A DNA stretch of 64,000 nucleotides from Wohlfahrtiimonas sp. G9077 (GCF_002252155.1 NZ_NEFD01000001.1:614921-678920); one strand, 5' to 3'. Counted from the first letter of the stretch, positions 46,328-56,371 are shown. A program made the numbers and translations. Notes: a model not told the origin generated them from the letters alone.

Positions 46328-46702
46328 ATGCACCACCCTATTCTTCCTTTATCGCGCATTTTGACGCTCGCAGGCTATGCCATTTTATTCATCACACTGT
46401 TGCTTGGCATCGTGCTGAAAAAAATTCATTCAGAATTGCCGGAGGGCTTTTTGATCATCATTTGGATTGTGCCCCTCCTCTTTCCTTTGCGCGGTTTACT
46501 GCAGGCAAAACGTTATACCCACGCTTGGGGTAGCTTTTTGGCGTGTTGGTATTTAGTGGTGGGCGTGGATTTATGGCAAGCGAATCCCGCGATCTCCGCA
46601 ACAGTTTTAATGAGCACCACCATTTGGTTCACGGGCATGGTACTCTTTGCACGCTTTTCACCTTTTGATTGGAAAGTGATCCCGCGCCCACGTGGTAAGT
46701 GA
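46328..46702 (+). CDS. DUF2069 family membrane protein
   Basis: 124 residues from ATG 46328; the ORF's earlier start lies in the mutM promoter region. Four hydrophobic segments with the DUF2069 pattern: an N-terminal helix, LLFPLRGLLQAKRYTHAWGSFLA and a closing helix before FSPFDWK. Proteins of this family occur widely in proteobacteria, often near nadB/wrbA-type or repair genes; function is unknown. Confidence 0.75.
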   Translation: MHHPILPLSRILTLAGYAILFITLLLGIVLKKIHSELPEGFLIIIWIVPLLFPLRGLLQAKRYTHAWGSFLACWYLVVGVDLWQANPAISATVLMSTTIWFTGMVLFARFSPFDWKVIPRPRGK

Positions 46703-46712
46703 TGACATAAAA

Positions 46713-46735
46713 AAAGGTTGGCCATGCCAACCTTT
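46713..46735 (-). terminator. Terminator of the GH32 gene
   Basis: 10-bp stem AAAGGTTGGC/GCCAACCTTT with a 3-nt loop; on the minus strand seven T residues follow. Confidence 0.85.
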
Positions 46736-46741
46736 GATTGA

Positions 46742-48154
46742 TCATTCATGCATCGATTTCAAGACCGAATGCTCAAGCTTTGTGATCTTCAAAGTGCCGG
46801 TGTTTGCAAAGGCAGCCATTGCCCGTGTTGAGTTATTAGGATAAATCCGACTCGACAATGCCGCAACGCCATCATTGACAAAAATTTCAATTGAGGATGC
46901 ATCCATCAATATTCTCAATGTCAGCGCATCTCCCATGGGTAAAGGAATGGAGCGCTCATCATCGCTGCCCGATGCCATACGACTTAAATCCAAAAACAAA
47001 CGCCCACAAGATTGATCAATATACAACGCTGCATATTCAGAAAAATCACCGGAGGCTGCCAAATACAGCCCTGCCTTGCCTGCGGTTGTTTGTGTCAAAT
47101 CAATTTGGCAAATGATCTCTGCACTTTTCGTGGATAGATAGAGATTTTCCATACCATCCGTTAGATTAATGTGCGTTCGCGTTGTAGGCTCACTTCGTAG
47201 CATAGACAATTCCCGTATAGGATTTTGTGTGAGCAAACCTGTATCATTAATCTCAATCTCCCGCGGCACCGTCATCACACCTGCAAAGCCTTCCGCCGCA
47301 CTTGGCATATTCGCCTCCCACATGTCCATCCATCCGATCACAATGCGCCGGCCATCGGCTGCCACAAAACTTTGCGGCGCATAATAATCATGACCGCGAT
47401 CCAGCTCCTGAAAACCGGATGTCGCCGTAAAGATGCCATCAGAATATTGTCCCACCCAATAACCGGCTTGGAAAAGATTGCGATAATGTTCGCCCTCTGC
47501 CTGCATGCCTTGCGGCGAGCACATCAAAACAGCATCATTGCCAATGATCATTAAATCAGGGCATTCAAACATATAAATATCCGCACGATCCGTTTGCCAA
47601 AAAATGCGCTCAAAATGCCATGTGATCAGATCATCAGAGCGGTAAAGCAAGATCTCTGCCCCGCGCGTTTCATGGGCTGCGCCCACAACCATCTTATAAT
47701 CTGTTGCATCTTGCCAAACTTTTGGATCCCGAAAATGCATGTAACCTGCCGGCGGCTCAATGATCACGCCATGTTTATGAAAGTGTACACCATCTTCACT
47801 TGTGGCCAAGCATTGCACTTGCCGAATGATGGGCGGATCCATCCCATCATCCACAACCACATGGCCGGTATAAAACAGATGCAAAGTTTTGTCTTTCACC
47901 CAAGCGGATCCTGAAAAACAGCCATCGCGATCATAGGGCTCTGATGGCGTTAAAGCAATGGGCAAAGATTGCCAATGCACGAGATCCTCACTGACTCTAT
48001 GCCCCCAATGCATCAATCCCCATTTGGGTGCATCCGGATGATGTTGAAAAAAGAGATGATATTGCCCATTAAAATAAATCAAACCATTTGGATCATTGAG
48101 CCAGCCGCGTTCAGGGGCAATGTGATACTTTGGATACCAACGTTTTGTGTACAT
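46742..48154 (-). CDS. Glycoside hydrolase family 32 sucrose(-6-phosphate) hydrolase
   Basis: 470 residues from ATG 48154 (GGAG upstream; ORF open to 48184). Five-bladed propeller plus C-terminal beta-sandwich. Catalytic motifs are all intact: WLNDPNG (nucleophile Asp), FRDPKVW (stabilising Asp) and ECPD (acid/base Glu). FSGSA and GRRIVIGWM are further marks. No signal peptide, so it acts in the cytoplasm on imported sucrose or sucrose-6-phosphate, or on short fructans. No PTS enzyme, sucrose permease, fructokinase or LacI regulator is nearby, so it stands alone. Possibly horizontally acquired, but codon use does not look foreign to the eye. Confidence 0.88.
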   Translation of the reverse strand: MYTKRWYPKYHIAPERGWLNDPNGLIYFNGQYHLFFQHHPDAPKWGLMHWGHRVSEDLVHWQSLPIALTPSEPYDRDGCFSGSAWVKDKTLHLFYTGHVVVDDGMDPPIIRQVQCLATSEDGVHFHKHGVIIEPPAGYMHFRDPKVWQDATDYKMVVGAAHETRGAEILLYRSDDLITWHFERIFWQTDRADIYMFECPDLMIIGNDAVLMCSPQGMQAEGEHYRNLFQAGYWVGQYSDGIFTATSGFQELDRGHDYYAPQSFVAADGRRIVIGWMDMWEANMPSAAEGFAGVMTVPREIEINDTGLLTQNPIRELSMLRSEPTTRTHINLTDGMENLYLSTKSAEIICQIDLTQTTAGKAGLYLAASGDFSEYAALYIDQSCGRLFLDLSRMASGSDDERSIPLPMGDALTLRILMDASSIEIFVNDGVAALSSRIYPNNSTRAMAAFANTGTLKITKLEHSVLKSMHE

Positions 48155-48228
48155 GCATTCTCCGATGAAAGATGAAACAGACATTTACATGTCATCTTAA
48201 CAAGGATTGATCAGAACGTCAGGCAATA

Positions 48229-48253
48229 AAAAAGACCGCAAAACGGTCTTTTT
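48229..48253 (-). terminator. Terminator of mtnN
   Basis: Stem AAAAGACCG/CGGTCTTTT with a 5-nt loop; on the minus strand it ends in a T run just after the mtnN stop codon. Confidence 0.85.
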
Positions 48254-48271
48254 ACATTCAGATCATAACAT

Positions 48272-48961
48272 TTAGATCAATTTCACATACTCTTGCGCAA
48301 TCAAGGCTGAATTGGCGCTTGCTTTGGCCAAATAGGTTTCAAAATCCATATCATTGCCTTCATTGTGCGTCACATCACTTAAGGAGCGAAGTACAATCCA
48401 TGGCGTGCCCAATTTTTCACACACACAGGCAATCGCTGCCGCTTCCATATCAACTGCAACCGCTTGATCAAATTTGGCTTGAATGCGTTTAAAGGCATCA
48501 GAATCTTTAGTCACAAATTGATCACCGGACACAATCAAACCAATGTGATGCGGCACATTCAACTCATTGAGCACAGTTTCAATGCCCGTTAAATCGGCAT
48601 GACCTTGCTCAAAAATAAAACGCGGATCAGTGGGCGTATTTGGCCCAATGTCAAAGTCATGATATTGCAAGCGATTGGCAATCACCACATCGCCCACAGA
48701 TTGACCCAATTTTGTGCCACCGGCGCTACCAATGTTGATCACTTGCTTAGGTGCAAAAGCTTTGATTAAAGTTGTGGCCGTATAAGCTGCATTGACTTTA
48801 CCAATGCCAGATTTTGCCACCACAACTGATTGACCACCAAGTAAACCCTCATGAATCTCAATGCCATCAATGGTTGATGATGCCACATTTTCCATGCGCG
48901 CCACTAAAGCACCCACTTCTTCATCCATTGCACCAATGATCACGTGTTTGTCATTTGCCAT
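48272..48961 (-). CDS. mtnN: 5'-methylthioadenosine/S-adenosylhomocysteine nucleosidase
   Basis: 229 residues. MtnN (Pfs) cleaves adenine from MTA, SAH and 5'-deoxyadenosine, recycling by-products of methylation, polyamine and autoinducer synthesis. Family marks: N-terminal GAMDEEV with the catalytic Glu, VINIGSAGG, GDQFVTKD, AVDMEAAAIACVC and LRSLSDV with the catalytic Asp. Length equals E. coli Pfs (232). It lies 65 nt after lysS, separated by a terminator. Confidence 0.96.
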   Translation of the reverse strand: MANDKHVIIGAMDEEVGALVARMENVASSTIDGIEIHEGLLGGQSVVVAKSGIGKVNAAYTATTLIKAFAPKQVINIGSAGGTKLGQSVGDVVIANRLQYHDFDIGPNTPTDPRFIFEQGHADLTGIETVLNELNVPHHIGLIVSGDQFVTKDSDAFKRIQAKFDQAVAVDMEAAAIACVCEKLGTPWIVLRSLSDVTHNEGNDMDFETYLAKASANSALIAQEYVKLI

Positions 48962-48981
48962 GTTTTTGTCCTTTATATAAA

Positions 48982-49009
48982 AAAAGCTTTAGTCAAGACT
49001 AAAGCTTTT
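48982..49009 (-). terminator. Terminator of the guaB-lysS transcript
   Basis: 12-bp stem AAAAGCTTTAGT/ACTAAAGCTTTT with loop CAAG; on the minus strand followed by T residues, 15 nt after lysS. Confidence 0.88.
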
Positions 49010-49025
49010 GTTGAATCTTTAAATC

Positions 49026-50537
49026 TTATTCCGCGCGATTACGCATGTGTGGGAATAATAACACATCACGAATGGAGGCAACATCCGCAAAGATCATGAC
49101 CAAACGGTCAATCCCAATGCCTTCGCCCGCTGTTGGCGGTAAGCCATATTCCAATGCTGTGATGAAGTCTTTATCTAAATGCATCGCTTCATCATCGCCT
49201 GAATCTTTCTCAGCCACTTGTGCCATAAAGCGTTGGTATTGATCTTCTGCGTCATTTAACTCAGAGTAACCATTACCCACTTCACGGCCGCCAATGAAGT
49301 ATTCAAAACGATCCGTGATGAGTGGATTATCATCATTTTTACGCGCCAATGGTGACACTTCTGATGGATACGCTGTGATGAATGTTGGCTGCATCAAGTT
49401 TTCTTCCACTTTTTCATCGAAGATTTCCATCAAGATTTTGCCCCAACCATCTGAATCTTTGAATTTGATGCCGATGGATGTGGCCAACGCTGCCACGCCT
49501 TCACGCGTATCTAAATCAAATGCTTTTGCTTCAGGATAGTAGTGAATGATGGACTCTTGCACCGTCATGCGTGTGGCAGGCTTGCTGAAATCTAATGTCA
49601 AACCTTGATAAGGCACTTCGGTTGAACCTGTGACTTCTTTTGCCAATGTGGTCATCAACTCATCAGTGAAATTCATCATGTCTTGATAATCGGCATAAGC
49701 CCAATACCATTCCACCATTGTGAACTCAGGATTGTGACGCGTAGAAACGCCTTCATTTCTGAAGTTACGATTCACTTCGTACACTTTTTCCATGCCGCCC
49801 ACAACCAAGCGTTTTAAGTACAATTCAGGTGCGATGCGAAGATAAAACTCCATATCCAATGCATTGTGATGCGTGATGAAAGGCTTCGCATTTGCCCCAC
49901 CAGGAATCGGATGCATCATCGGTGTTTCCACCTCTTCAAAACCTTTGCTGTCAAAGAAGTTACGAATCGTGCGCATGATTTGCGTGCGTTTACGGAACAC
50001 TTCACGGGCTTCCATATTCACAATCAAATCCACATAACGCTGACGATAACGCGCTTCGATGTCCGTTAAGCCATGAAACTTATCTGGCAATGGACGAAGA
50101 GATTTAGTCAATAAGTCAATCTCTGATACACGAACCGTCAATTCACCTTTATCAGAGCGCGACACCACACCTGACACACCGATGATGTCACCAATGTCCC
50201 AATGCGTGAACTCTTCAAACTTCTCTTGACCGATCAAACCTGTGTTTAAGAAAAGTTGAATGTCGCCCGTCTGATCACGAAGCACAACAAAGCCACCTTT
50301 GCCGAATAAACGCTTAGACATAATGCGCCCAGCCATTTTTACGTGAATCGCTGCTTCTGCCAACGCTTCCTTATCCATGTTTTCTGCACGCTTGTGTAAA
50401 TCTTTCGCGTGCGTATCCTTACGGAAATGGTTTGGGAACGCAACAGGCTTTTCCTTTCGAATGGCAGCCAATTTTTCACGGCGTTCGGTAATCAAATGAC
50501 TTTCGTTTACTTCTTCGGTTTTAATATCTTGACTCAT
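49026..50537 (-). CDS. lysS: Lysyl-tRNA synthetase, class II
   Basis: 503 residues. N-terminal OB-fold anticodon-binding domain (about 60-175: [26 protein letters not shown]) and class II catalytic core with motif 1 ([11 protein letters not shown]), motif 2 ([20 protein letters not shown]) and motif 3 ([11 protein letters not shown]). Length equals E. coli LysS (505). It lies 36 nt downstream of guaB and shares its transcript. Confidence 0.98.
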   Translation of the reverse strand: MSQDIKTEEVNESHLITERREKLAAIRKEKPVAFPNHFRKDTHAKDLHKRAENMDKEALAEAAIHVKMAGRIMSKRLFGKGGFVVLRDQTGDIQLFLNTGLIGQEKFEEFTHWDIGDIIGVSGVVSRSDKGELTVRVSEIDLLTKSLRPLPDKFHGLTDIEARYRQRYVDLIVNMEAREVFRKRTQIMRTIRNFFDSKGFEEVETPMMHPIPGGANAKPFITHHNALDMEFYLRIAPELYLKRLVVGGMEKVYEVNRNFRNEGVSTRHNPEFTMVEWYWAYADYQDMMNFTDELMTTLAKEVTGSTEVPYQGLTLDFSKPATRMTVQESIIHYYPEAKAFDLDTREGVAALATSIGIKFKDSDGWGKILMEIFDEKVEENLMQPTFITAYPSEVSPLARKNDDNPLITDRFEYFIGGREVGNGYSELNDAEDQYQRFMAQVAEKDSGDDEAMHLDKDFITALEYGLPPTAGEGIGIDRLVMIFADVASIRDVLLFPHMRNRAE

Positions 50538-50573
50538 AATTCTTTGACATAAAAGTTAATAAAAAGAGAGGAA

Positions 50574-52031
50574 TCAGCTTGAGTAGTTTGGTGCTTCTTT
50601 TGTGATGGTTACATCATGCACGTGCGACTCACGCATCCCTGCGTTTGTAATTTGTACGAATTGTGGCTTCACATTCATTTCAGCAATTGTACCGCAACCC
50701 ACATAACCCATACCTGCGCGAATACCGCCCATTAATTGGTGCACGATTGGCACCAATGAGCCTTTATATGCCACGCGGCCTTCAATGCCTTCAGGTACGA
50801 GTTTATCGGATGTGGTGCCTTCTTGGAAATAACGATCCGAAGAACCTGCACCCATTGCGCCCAATGAGCCCATGCCGCGGTAAGATTTATACGCACGACC
50901 TTGATAGAATTCGATGTCGCCTGGTGCTTCATCTGTACCGGCTAATAAACCACCAACCATGATGCAAGATGCACCTGCCGCCAATGCTTTAACCATGTCA
51001 CCTGAGTAACGCACGCCACCATCAGCGATCACAGGAATGTTGCGACCTTTTAATGCTTCTGCAACGTTGGCAATGGCACTGATTTGTGGCACACCGATAC
51101 CGGCAATGATGCGTGTTGTACAGATTGAGCCAGGGCCAATGCCCACTTTAACAGCATCTGCGCCCGCTTCTGCCAAGGCAATGGCTGCATCAGCCGTTGC
51201 GATATTACCTGCAACGATTTGAATGTGAGGATATTTTTCTTTTGTCCAGCGTACGCGATCAATCACGCCTTTAGAATGGCCGTGAGCGGTATCGATGATG
51301 ATCACATCAACGCCAGCGGCTGCCAATGCTTCGATGCGCTCTTCTGTACCTGCGCCAGCGCCCACAGCTGCACCTACGCGCAATTGCTCATTGGCATCCA
51401 CACAAGCATTTGGGAAAGATTGAGAGCGAGAGATGTCTTTCACCGTCACTAAACCACGAAGTTCATTGTTGTCATTGACAATCACTAAACGCTCAACGCG
51501 GTGTTGTTGTAATAAATCTACGATCTCTTCGCGGCTTGTGTGTTCTTTCACAGTGATTAAGCGATCACGCGGCGTCATCACATCTTTCACACGAATGGCC
51601 AAATTGTCATGGAAGCGAACATCACGGTTGGTCACAATGCCCATCACTTTGCCAGCATCGATCACCGGTGCGCTTGAGATTTCAAACGTGGTGAACATAT
51701 GGCGAAGTTCGGCCAATGTCATATCTGGTGTCACAGTCACGGGATCTGAAATGATGCCGTTTTCGAATTTCTTCACTTTGCGCACTTCGGCGGCTTGTTC
51801 TTCAATGGTTAAGTTCTTATGAACAATACCGATACCACCTTGTTGTGCCATCGCAATGGCTAAACGGCTTTCGGTCACTGTGTCCATCGCAGCCGATAGC
51901 AGTGGAATGTTTAAACTGATGGATTTTGTCAGCTGAGTCTTTAAAGATACATCTTTTGGAAGGACTTCTGAGTACCCTGGAACGAGTAAAACATCATCGA
52001 AAGTTAGCGCTTGCTCAATAATTCGCAACAT
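50574..52031 (-). CDS. guaB: Inosine-5'-monophosphate dehydrogenase
   Basis: 485 residues, converting IMP to XMP, the committed step to GMP. (beta/alpha)8 barrel with the catalytic cysteine in GPGSICTTR, interrupted by paired CBS domains (about residues 93-205) that bind regulatory nucleotides. [17 protein letters not shown] and the flap ending VPEGIEGRV are present. It is not followed by guaA here but by lysS. Starts at ATG 52031, 78 nt after recJ. Confidence 0.98.
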   Translation of the reverse strand: MLRIIEQALTFDDVLLVPGYSEVLPKDVSLKTQLTKSISLNIPLLSAAMDTVTESRLAIAMAQQGGIGIVHKNLTIEEQAAEVRKVKKFENGIISDPVTVTPDMTLAELRHMFTTFEISSAPVIDAGKVMGIVTNRDVRFHDNLAIRVKDVMTPRDRLITVKEHTSREEIVDLLQQHRVERLVIVNDNNELRGLVTVKDISRSQSFPNACVDANEQLRVGAAVGAGAGTEERIEALAAAGVDVIIIDTAHGHSKGVIDRVRWTKEKYPHIQIVAGNIATADAAIALAEAGADAVKVGIGPGSICTTRIIAGIGVPQISAIANVAEALKGRNIPVIADGGVRYSGDMVKALAAGASCIMVGGLLAGTDEAPGDIEFYQGRAYKSYRGMGSLGAMGAGSSDRYFQEGTTSDKLVPEGIEGRVAYKGSLVPIVHQLMGGIRAGMGYVGCGTIAEMNVKPQFVQITNAGMRESHVHDVTITKEAPNYSS

Positions 52032-52109
52032 ATATTAGATCCCCTGAAAGGTTGGTTTGCCAAAAAAGATTGGCTCGGGATTCTAACACAGATTGCCGTT
52101 CCTTGGCTA

Positions 52110-53816
52110 TTAGCTTTCCATCTCAATGTGATCGATGAGCAATTGTAAAGATCGTCTGCCACGCCATTCATTGACATCGAGTTTATATAAACATCGTACT
52201 TTTTGCGTTTTTTCCTGCCAATCTGTCGCTTTAAAGAAGGCAATCCCATCAAAATAGAGATTGGCCTCAGGATGTTTTAAGGTCAATTTCAGGTGCAGAT
52301 TTTTTAAAATCTTAACATCCACCACCTCAAAAGTATTGTCAAAAAGCGGTTCTGGGAACATTTGCCCCCAAGGCATGGCGGTTTTTAAGATGCTTGCATG
52401 CTCAATCGTGAGATCATTTGGCAATAAAGGTCCATCGGTGTAGATCACTTTTTGATCCAATCCGCCCAATAATTGCTCAACTTTATGATTCAGGCATGTA
52501 CGAAAATCCTCGAAACGGGATTGATACAGTGTTAAACCGGCCGCCATTGCATGGCCGCCAAATTGTTTGATGATGCCGGGATTTTCTGTGGCGATCTCAT
52601 CGATCACATCCCGAAGGTGAATGCCAGCGATCGAGCGGCCAGAGCCTTTTAACAACTGATCACTCTCCTCGGCAAAAATAAATGTCGGGCGATCAAAGCG
52701 CTCTTTAACGCGAGATGCCACAATGCCAATCACACCTTGATGCCAAGAAGCATCATACAACGCCAATGCACTTGGCAACGCGTCCGTTTTTAACGTAATG
52801 GCATCAATGATCTGCTGCGTTTCTGTCGTCATTGAGCGCTCAATCTCTTTGCGCTCTTGATTGAATTCAAATAAACGCTCGGCATAATAAGTTGCTTGCT
52901 GCCTTGATTCTGTCAATAAACACTCAATGCCGATGCGCATATCATCTAAGCGACCGGCGGCATTCAATAACGGGGAAACCCCAAAAGCAATGTCCGTTGT
53001 GGACAATTCAGCTTGATTTTTACCGGACACCGCCAACAAGGCTTCAATGCCCACACACGTTCGGCCTCGGCGAATGCGCTCAATGCCTTGCTGAACAAGG
53101 CAACGATTGTTGCGATCAAGGGGCACCAAATCCGAAATTGTCCCAAGTGCAACCAAATCCAAATAATCCGCTAAATTCGGCGTATTTTCTGGCGTTAAAT
53201 GACCTGCATCCAGCAATGCACGGCGCGTTGCGGTGAGCACATAAAATGCCACACCAACGCCACACAAAGCGCGACTTTCAAACGTGCTGCCCACTAAATT
53301 TGGATTGACGATCACGGTAGCCTCTGGCAATACAGCGCCCGGCAAATGGTGATCGGTGACGATGACTTCAATGCCATATTGATTCGCGCGAGCAATGGCC
53401 TCAATGCTTGAGATGCCATTGTCCACAGTAATGATGAGATCCGGTTTGTCCTTGGCCACAATGTCATCTAATAACGGCGTTGTTAAGCCATAACCATCTA
53501 ACATGCGATTGGGAATGCGATAACGCACCGACTCAGCGCCAAAGGCTCGCAGTAAACGCATCATTAACGCTGTTGATGTGGCGCCATCGACATCATAATC
53601 CCCGACAATGAGGATGTTTTGCTGCGCAATCACTGCTTGTGCAATGCGCTCCCCAGCTGCTTCACAGCCCTCTAATGTAGAAGGCGGACACATATCCTTA
53701 AGACTAAAGGTCAAATCTTCGATGGATTGAAAATTTCGACGCTGCAACACACGATTTAACAGCGGCACAGCGCTCAGTTGTGCGCTAGATGTCAGCGCGC
53801 GTTCAGTAATGATCAT
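52110..53816 (-). CDS. recJ: Single-stranded-DNA exonuclease RecJ
   Basis: 568 residues, 5'-3' single-strand exonuclease of recombination and mismatch repair. DHH-family motifs: VGDYDVDGATSTALM (motif I), VTVDNGISS, VTDHHLPG (DHH), and VNPNLVGS; the DHHA1 domain shows SGRSIAGIHLRDVIDEIA and FGGHAMAAGLTL. Length equals E. coli RecJ (577). ATG overlaps the upstream gene's stop (ATGA). Confidence 0.97.
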   Translation of the reverse strand: MIITERALTSSAQLSAVPLLNRVLQRRNFQSIEDLTFSLKDMCPPSTLEGCEAAGERIAQAVIAQQNILIVGDYDVDGATSTALMMRLLRAFGAESVRYRIPNRMLDGYGLTTPLLDDIVAKDKPDLIITVDNGISSIEAIARANQYGIEVIVTDHHLPGAVLPEATVIVNPNLVGSTFESRALCGVGVAFYVLTATRRALLDAGHLTPENTPNLADYLDLVALGTISDLVPLDRNNRCLVQQGIERIRRGRTCVGIEALLAVSGKNQAELSTTDIAFGVSPLLNAAGRLDDMRIGIECLLTESRQQATYYAERLFEFNQERKEIERSMTTETQQIIDAITLKTDALPSALALYDASWHQGVIGIVASRVKERFDRPTFIFAEESDQLLKGSGRSIAGIHLRDVIDEIATENPGIIKQFGGHAMAAGLTLYQSRFEDFRTCLNHKVEQLLGGLDQKVIYTDGPLLPNDLTIEHASILKTAMPWGQMFPEPLFDNTFEVVDVKILKNLHLKLTLKHPEANLYFDGIAFFKATDWQEKTQKVRCLYKLDVNEWRGRRSLQLLIDHIEMES

Positions 53817-54811
53817 TCGGCTAAGTATCGATAAGTGAATTTTGGACGGATCAAGACAAATTTAAATTTCTTGTTATAGATAAAACGTTCACCATCGACT
53901 GTATCGATGATGACATTTTGAATCAAGCCTTGATCAACCGCCGCCAATGTCGGGGCAAGTAGCATATTGGCAATTTGTGTGCGGGCATCTAACCAGCCTA
54001 AAATGTCATTGTCAGACACTTTACTGACTAAACGGTCATCCACCACACAGATGTTTGGATGATTGTGCACCATTTGTGAAAAATCCGCCGTGGAGTTTCG
54101 AAGCGGAAAATAAGATAAGCCCGCTGCACTGCCAACGCCGCGAACAATGGCACTGTCAGAGAAAATGGCGGAATATTCAATGTCCTGACGGCTAAAAGTG
54201 TGCTCGCCACCATTGCCCCACGGCCAAAAATCCACAATGGGATCATATTTTTGACGCATGCGTAAGCGGTTATAAGAGTACGTTTTTAACCACTGCTGCG
54301 CATTAATGAATTGCTCTTGCCAATACGCGGCATCTTCACCGCTTAAGCCATAGCTGCCAGAATCTCGATCATGCGGCGTGATTTTCCAAAGGGGCGTGGA
54401 GGTCACTTGATTATGCTGTTTTAATGAGATGAACCAATCGCCGCCTGTGGTGACAATCGAATCTTCTGCAAATGAGAAATGATGGGCAAAATCCTCTGCC
54501 ATCTTTTGTACCATATGCCCGCGCAATGCCGTTGGTCCCACTTTCGTTAACAGCGTTAATTTAAACCAATTGTTTGAGCGCACGCGAATGCCGCTGGCAT
54601 CCAATCCACAGCGCGCCCAGGCGACATTTTCAGGCAAATGCAGATACGTGTCTAATGCATCTTTAATCGTATGATGATGAGTTTTATGTGATGTGGATAA
54701 ACGTAAAAATTTCTCGTACGCACCATCAAGCGCCACAGAGGCAATGTTGCTGCTCCAGGCTTTTGGTAAACGATTTGTTAAACACGGTATGATGAATAAA
54801 ACTGTACTCAT
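53813..54811 (-). CDS. Conserved protein of unknown function encoded next to recJ
   Basis: 332 residues, no signal peptide. The central FWPWGNGG motif recalls a segment of cofactor-independent phosphoglycerate mutase-like (ApgM) proteins, and uncharacterised proteins of this type are encoded beside recJ in several proteobacteria as I recall (COG4255). The metal-ligand motifs needed for mutase activity are not evident. ATGA overlap with recJ suggests tight coupling. A link with nucleic-acid repair would be inference only. Confidence 0.65.
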   Translation of the reverse strand: MSTVLFIIPCLTNRLPKAWSSNIASVALDGAYEKFLRLSTSHKTHHHTIKDALDTYLHLPENVAWARCGLDASGIRVRSNNWFKLTLLTKVGPTALRGHMVQKMAEDFAHHFSFAEDSIVTTGGDWFISLKQHNQVTSTPLWKITPHDRDSGSYGLSGEDAAYWQEQFINAQQWLKTYSYNRLRMRQKYDPIVDFWPWGNGGEHTFSRQDIEYSAIFSDSAIVRGVGSAAGLSYFPLRNSTADFSQMVHNHPNICVVDDRLVSKVSDNDILGWLDARTQIANMLLAPTLAAVDQGLIQNVIIDTVDGERFIYNKKFKFVLIRPKFTYRYLAE

Positions 54812-54858
54812 TATTTAGCGACACCACATAATTCACGAAAGATCATTTAAGTATACGT

Positions 54859-55083
54859 TTATCCATTAAACTTTTTAATGATAAAGAAATACTCACCATC
54901 TTTTACCCAAAATTTCATTAATTGATTAGAAGTTTTGCCCAAAAATGCCTTAAAGTCAATTTCAGAGTGCGGATCTGTGGTCACCACTGTGATCTCATCT
55001 CCCTCATTCATTTTTTGCAATGCCTGTTTTGTTTTCAAAATGGGCATCGGACAGTGTAAATTTTTTAAATCTAAAATTTCCAT
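54859..55083 (-). CDS. TusA-family sulfur carrier protein
   Basis: 74 residues with the TusA/SirA/YeeD fold. The CPMP motif (Cys-Pro-x-Pro) near residue 11 carries the persulfide cysteine, followed by ILKTKQAL and ITVVTTDPHSEIDF. E. coli TusA relays sulfur from IscS to tRNA 2-thiouridine synthesis. The family has several paralogues, so the exact acceptor is uncertain. It lies 13 nt after rimI. Confidence 0.85.
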   Translation of the reverse strand: MEILDLKNLHCPMPILKTKQALQKMNEGDEITVVTTDPHSEIDFKAFLGKTSNQLMKFWVKDGEYFFIIKKFNG

Positions 55084-55096
55084 AATCCTTCAACTT

Positions 55097-55543
55097 TTAC
55101 AAAAAACACGCCATAATGATGGCATCTTCTCGCCCTTTGGCGGTAGGATAATAATTTTTACGCACATCAATTTCATGAAAGCCTTCGCTGTCATATAAGC
55201 GACGGGCACTAACATTTGATGTACGCACCTCTAAAAATAGACTACCAATCCCTTTGTCCTTTAGGATCTTTTTAAGATGTTGCAATAATTGTCGACCATA
55301 GCCATGGCCTTGTGCATCGGGATCGATGGTGATGTTTAATAATGTGGCTTCATCTAACACCGTTAACATAAAAGCATAGCCTAAAATCCGGCCATTCTGC
55401 AAAATTTTAATTTTTTCATCTTGCCCATTGACCATATTGCGCATCACAGGCTCTTGCCAAGGAATGGGATAAGCTCGGCGCTCAATGGCATAAATCTCGG
55501 CAAAATCAGCAGGCATAATGGGCTCAAAACAAGGTGTGTGCAT
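55097..55543 (-). CDS. rimI: Ribosomal-protein-alanine N-acetyltransferase
   Basis: 148-residue GNAT acetyltransferase. Acetyl-CoA loop GHGYGRQLLQHL; LNITIDPDAQGHG and EVRTSNVSARRLYDSEGFHEIDVRKNYY are RimI hallmarks. It acetylates the N-terminal Ala of S18. It directly follows the HolD/UDG-like gene, 3 nt apart, as in the holD-rimI pair of E. coli. Confidence 0.93.
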   Translation of the reverse strand: MHTPCFEPIMPADFAEIYAIERRAYPIPWQEPVMRNMVNGQDEKIKILQNGRILGYAFMLTVLDEATLLNITIDPDAQGHGYGRQLLQHLKKILKDKGIGSLFLEVRTSNVSARRLYDSEGFHEIDVRKNYYPTAKGREDAIIMACFL

Positions 55544-55546
55544 CGA

Positions 55547-56371
55547 TCATCCTATGAGTTTTTTCATGTCTTGCCAGGCATTGCGTTTCGCTTTGGGAAA
55601 TTTCAGCAACTGGTAAGGATTATAACTGACTTGTACAGGTATCGCCCGTCCATTGACCTTTAAATGAAATTGCCCATTTCGCAACTGATCAAATGGCAAT
55701 TGAACATTTAACACCGCGCGCGCAGCATGGCGACCTAAAATTAAAATGCGTTCAGGCATTTGCGACATCAACTCATTGATTAAATAACCAGAGCATTCAT
55801 CTTCCTCAGACTTGCTGATCAAACTTTGAAGCGGCGCACATTTGACATAAGGCGTTATGAAAACATCATCGCGTGAATAATCGATCGCTTTGAGCATCTG
55901 ATCAAACAGCTGCCCTGCTCGCCCCGCCAACGGCCGTTCTGCAATGTCTTCTTGCAATGTTGGGGCTTCTGTAATGATCATTAATTTCGCCGGTGCAATG
56001 CCTGTGCCTTTAACAACATGTGTGCGCGCTTTCGACAATTGACACGCTTGGCAAGTTGCTAAATTATCATTCACTGTTTGCGCATTGCGTCCCGTGACCT
56101 CGATCACACAAGGTTCTATCGGCGTGATGATCGGTATGGGTTTTGCCACTGCAACAGTCGCCGGTTCAATGATGGGCTCAATTTTTGGTGCCACAACAGG
56201 TGCGATTTTCGGGGCACATTCAGGCAATGGCGGCAATGAGATTGATGGACGCGCCTCAATCTCGTCATGTTCATCTAGCACTTCGATCTCATATGCAGGA
56301 TCGCAGCCGCTGCGCGAATGCCACAGCGGAATTTTTAATAATTGAAGATATTGTGCGTGTTGATCAGTCAT
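55547..56371 (-). CDS. rimI-linked protein with HolD-like N-terminus and UDG-superfamily fold
   Basis: 274 residues from ATG 56371, overlapping pssA by 8 nt (GTG 56389 is in frame). Residues about 5-25 (YLQLLKIPLWHSR) resemble the chi-binding N-terminal peptide of E. coli HolD (pattern LQ-LGI--W--R). A proline-rich linker (about 45-95) follows. Residues about 105-274 look like a family 4 uracil-DNA glycosylase: C-x2-C, TEAPT, RAGQLFDQML, VKCAP, LGRHAAR, SYNPYQLLK. Yet GEAPG has become TEAPT and the HP-x-x-L His is Asn, so glycosylase activity is doubtful. Synteny with rimI favours a DNA polymerase III psi role, as reported for pseudomonads to my memory. Confidence 0.6.
   Translation of the reverse strand: MTDQHAQYLQLLKIPLWHSRSGCDPAYEIEVLDEHDEIEARPSISLPPLPECAPKIAPVVAPKIEPIIEPATVAVAKPIPIITPIEPCVIEVTGRNAQTVNDNLATCQACQLSKARTHVVKGTGIAPAKLMIITEAPTLQEDIAERPLAGRAGQLFDQMLKAIDYSRDDVFITPYVKCAPLQSLISKSEEDECSGYLINELMSQMPERILILGRHAARAVLNVQLPFDQLRNGQFHLKVNGRAIPVQVSYNPYQLLKFPKAKRNAWQDMKKLIG

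Noticed and set aside
46889..47554. Several plus-strand ORFs antisense to the GH32 gene
   Set aside because: Shadow frames without ribosome sites or family resemblance; the minus-strand frame has all GH32 motifs.
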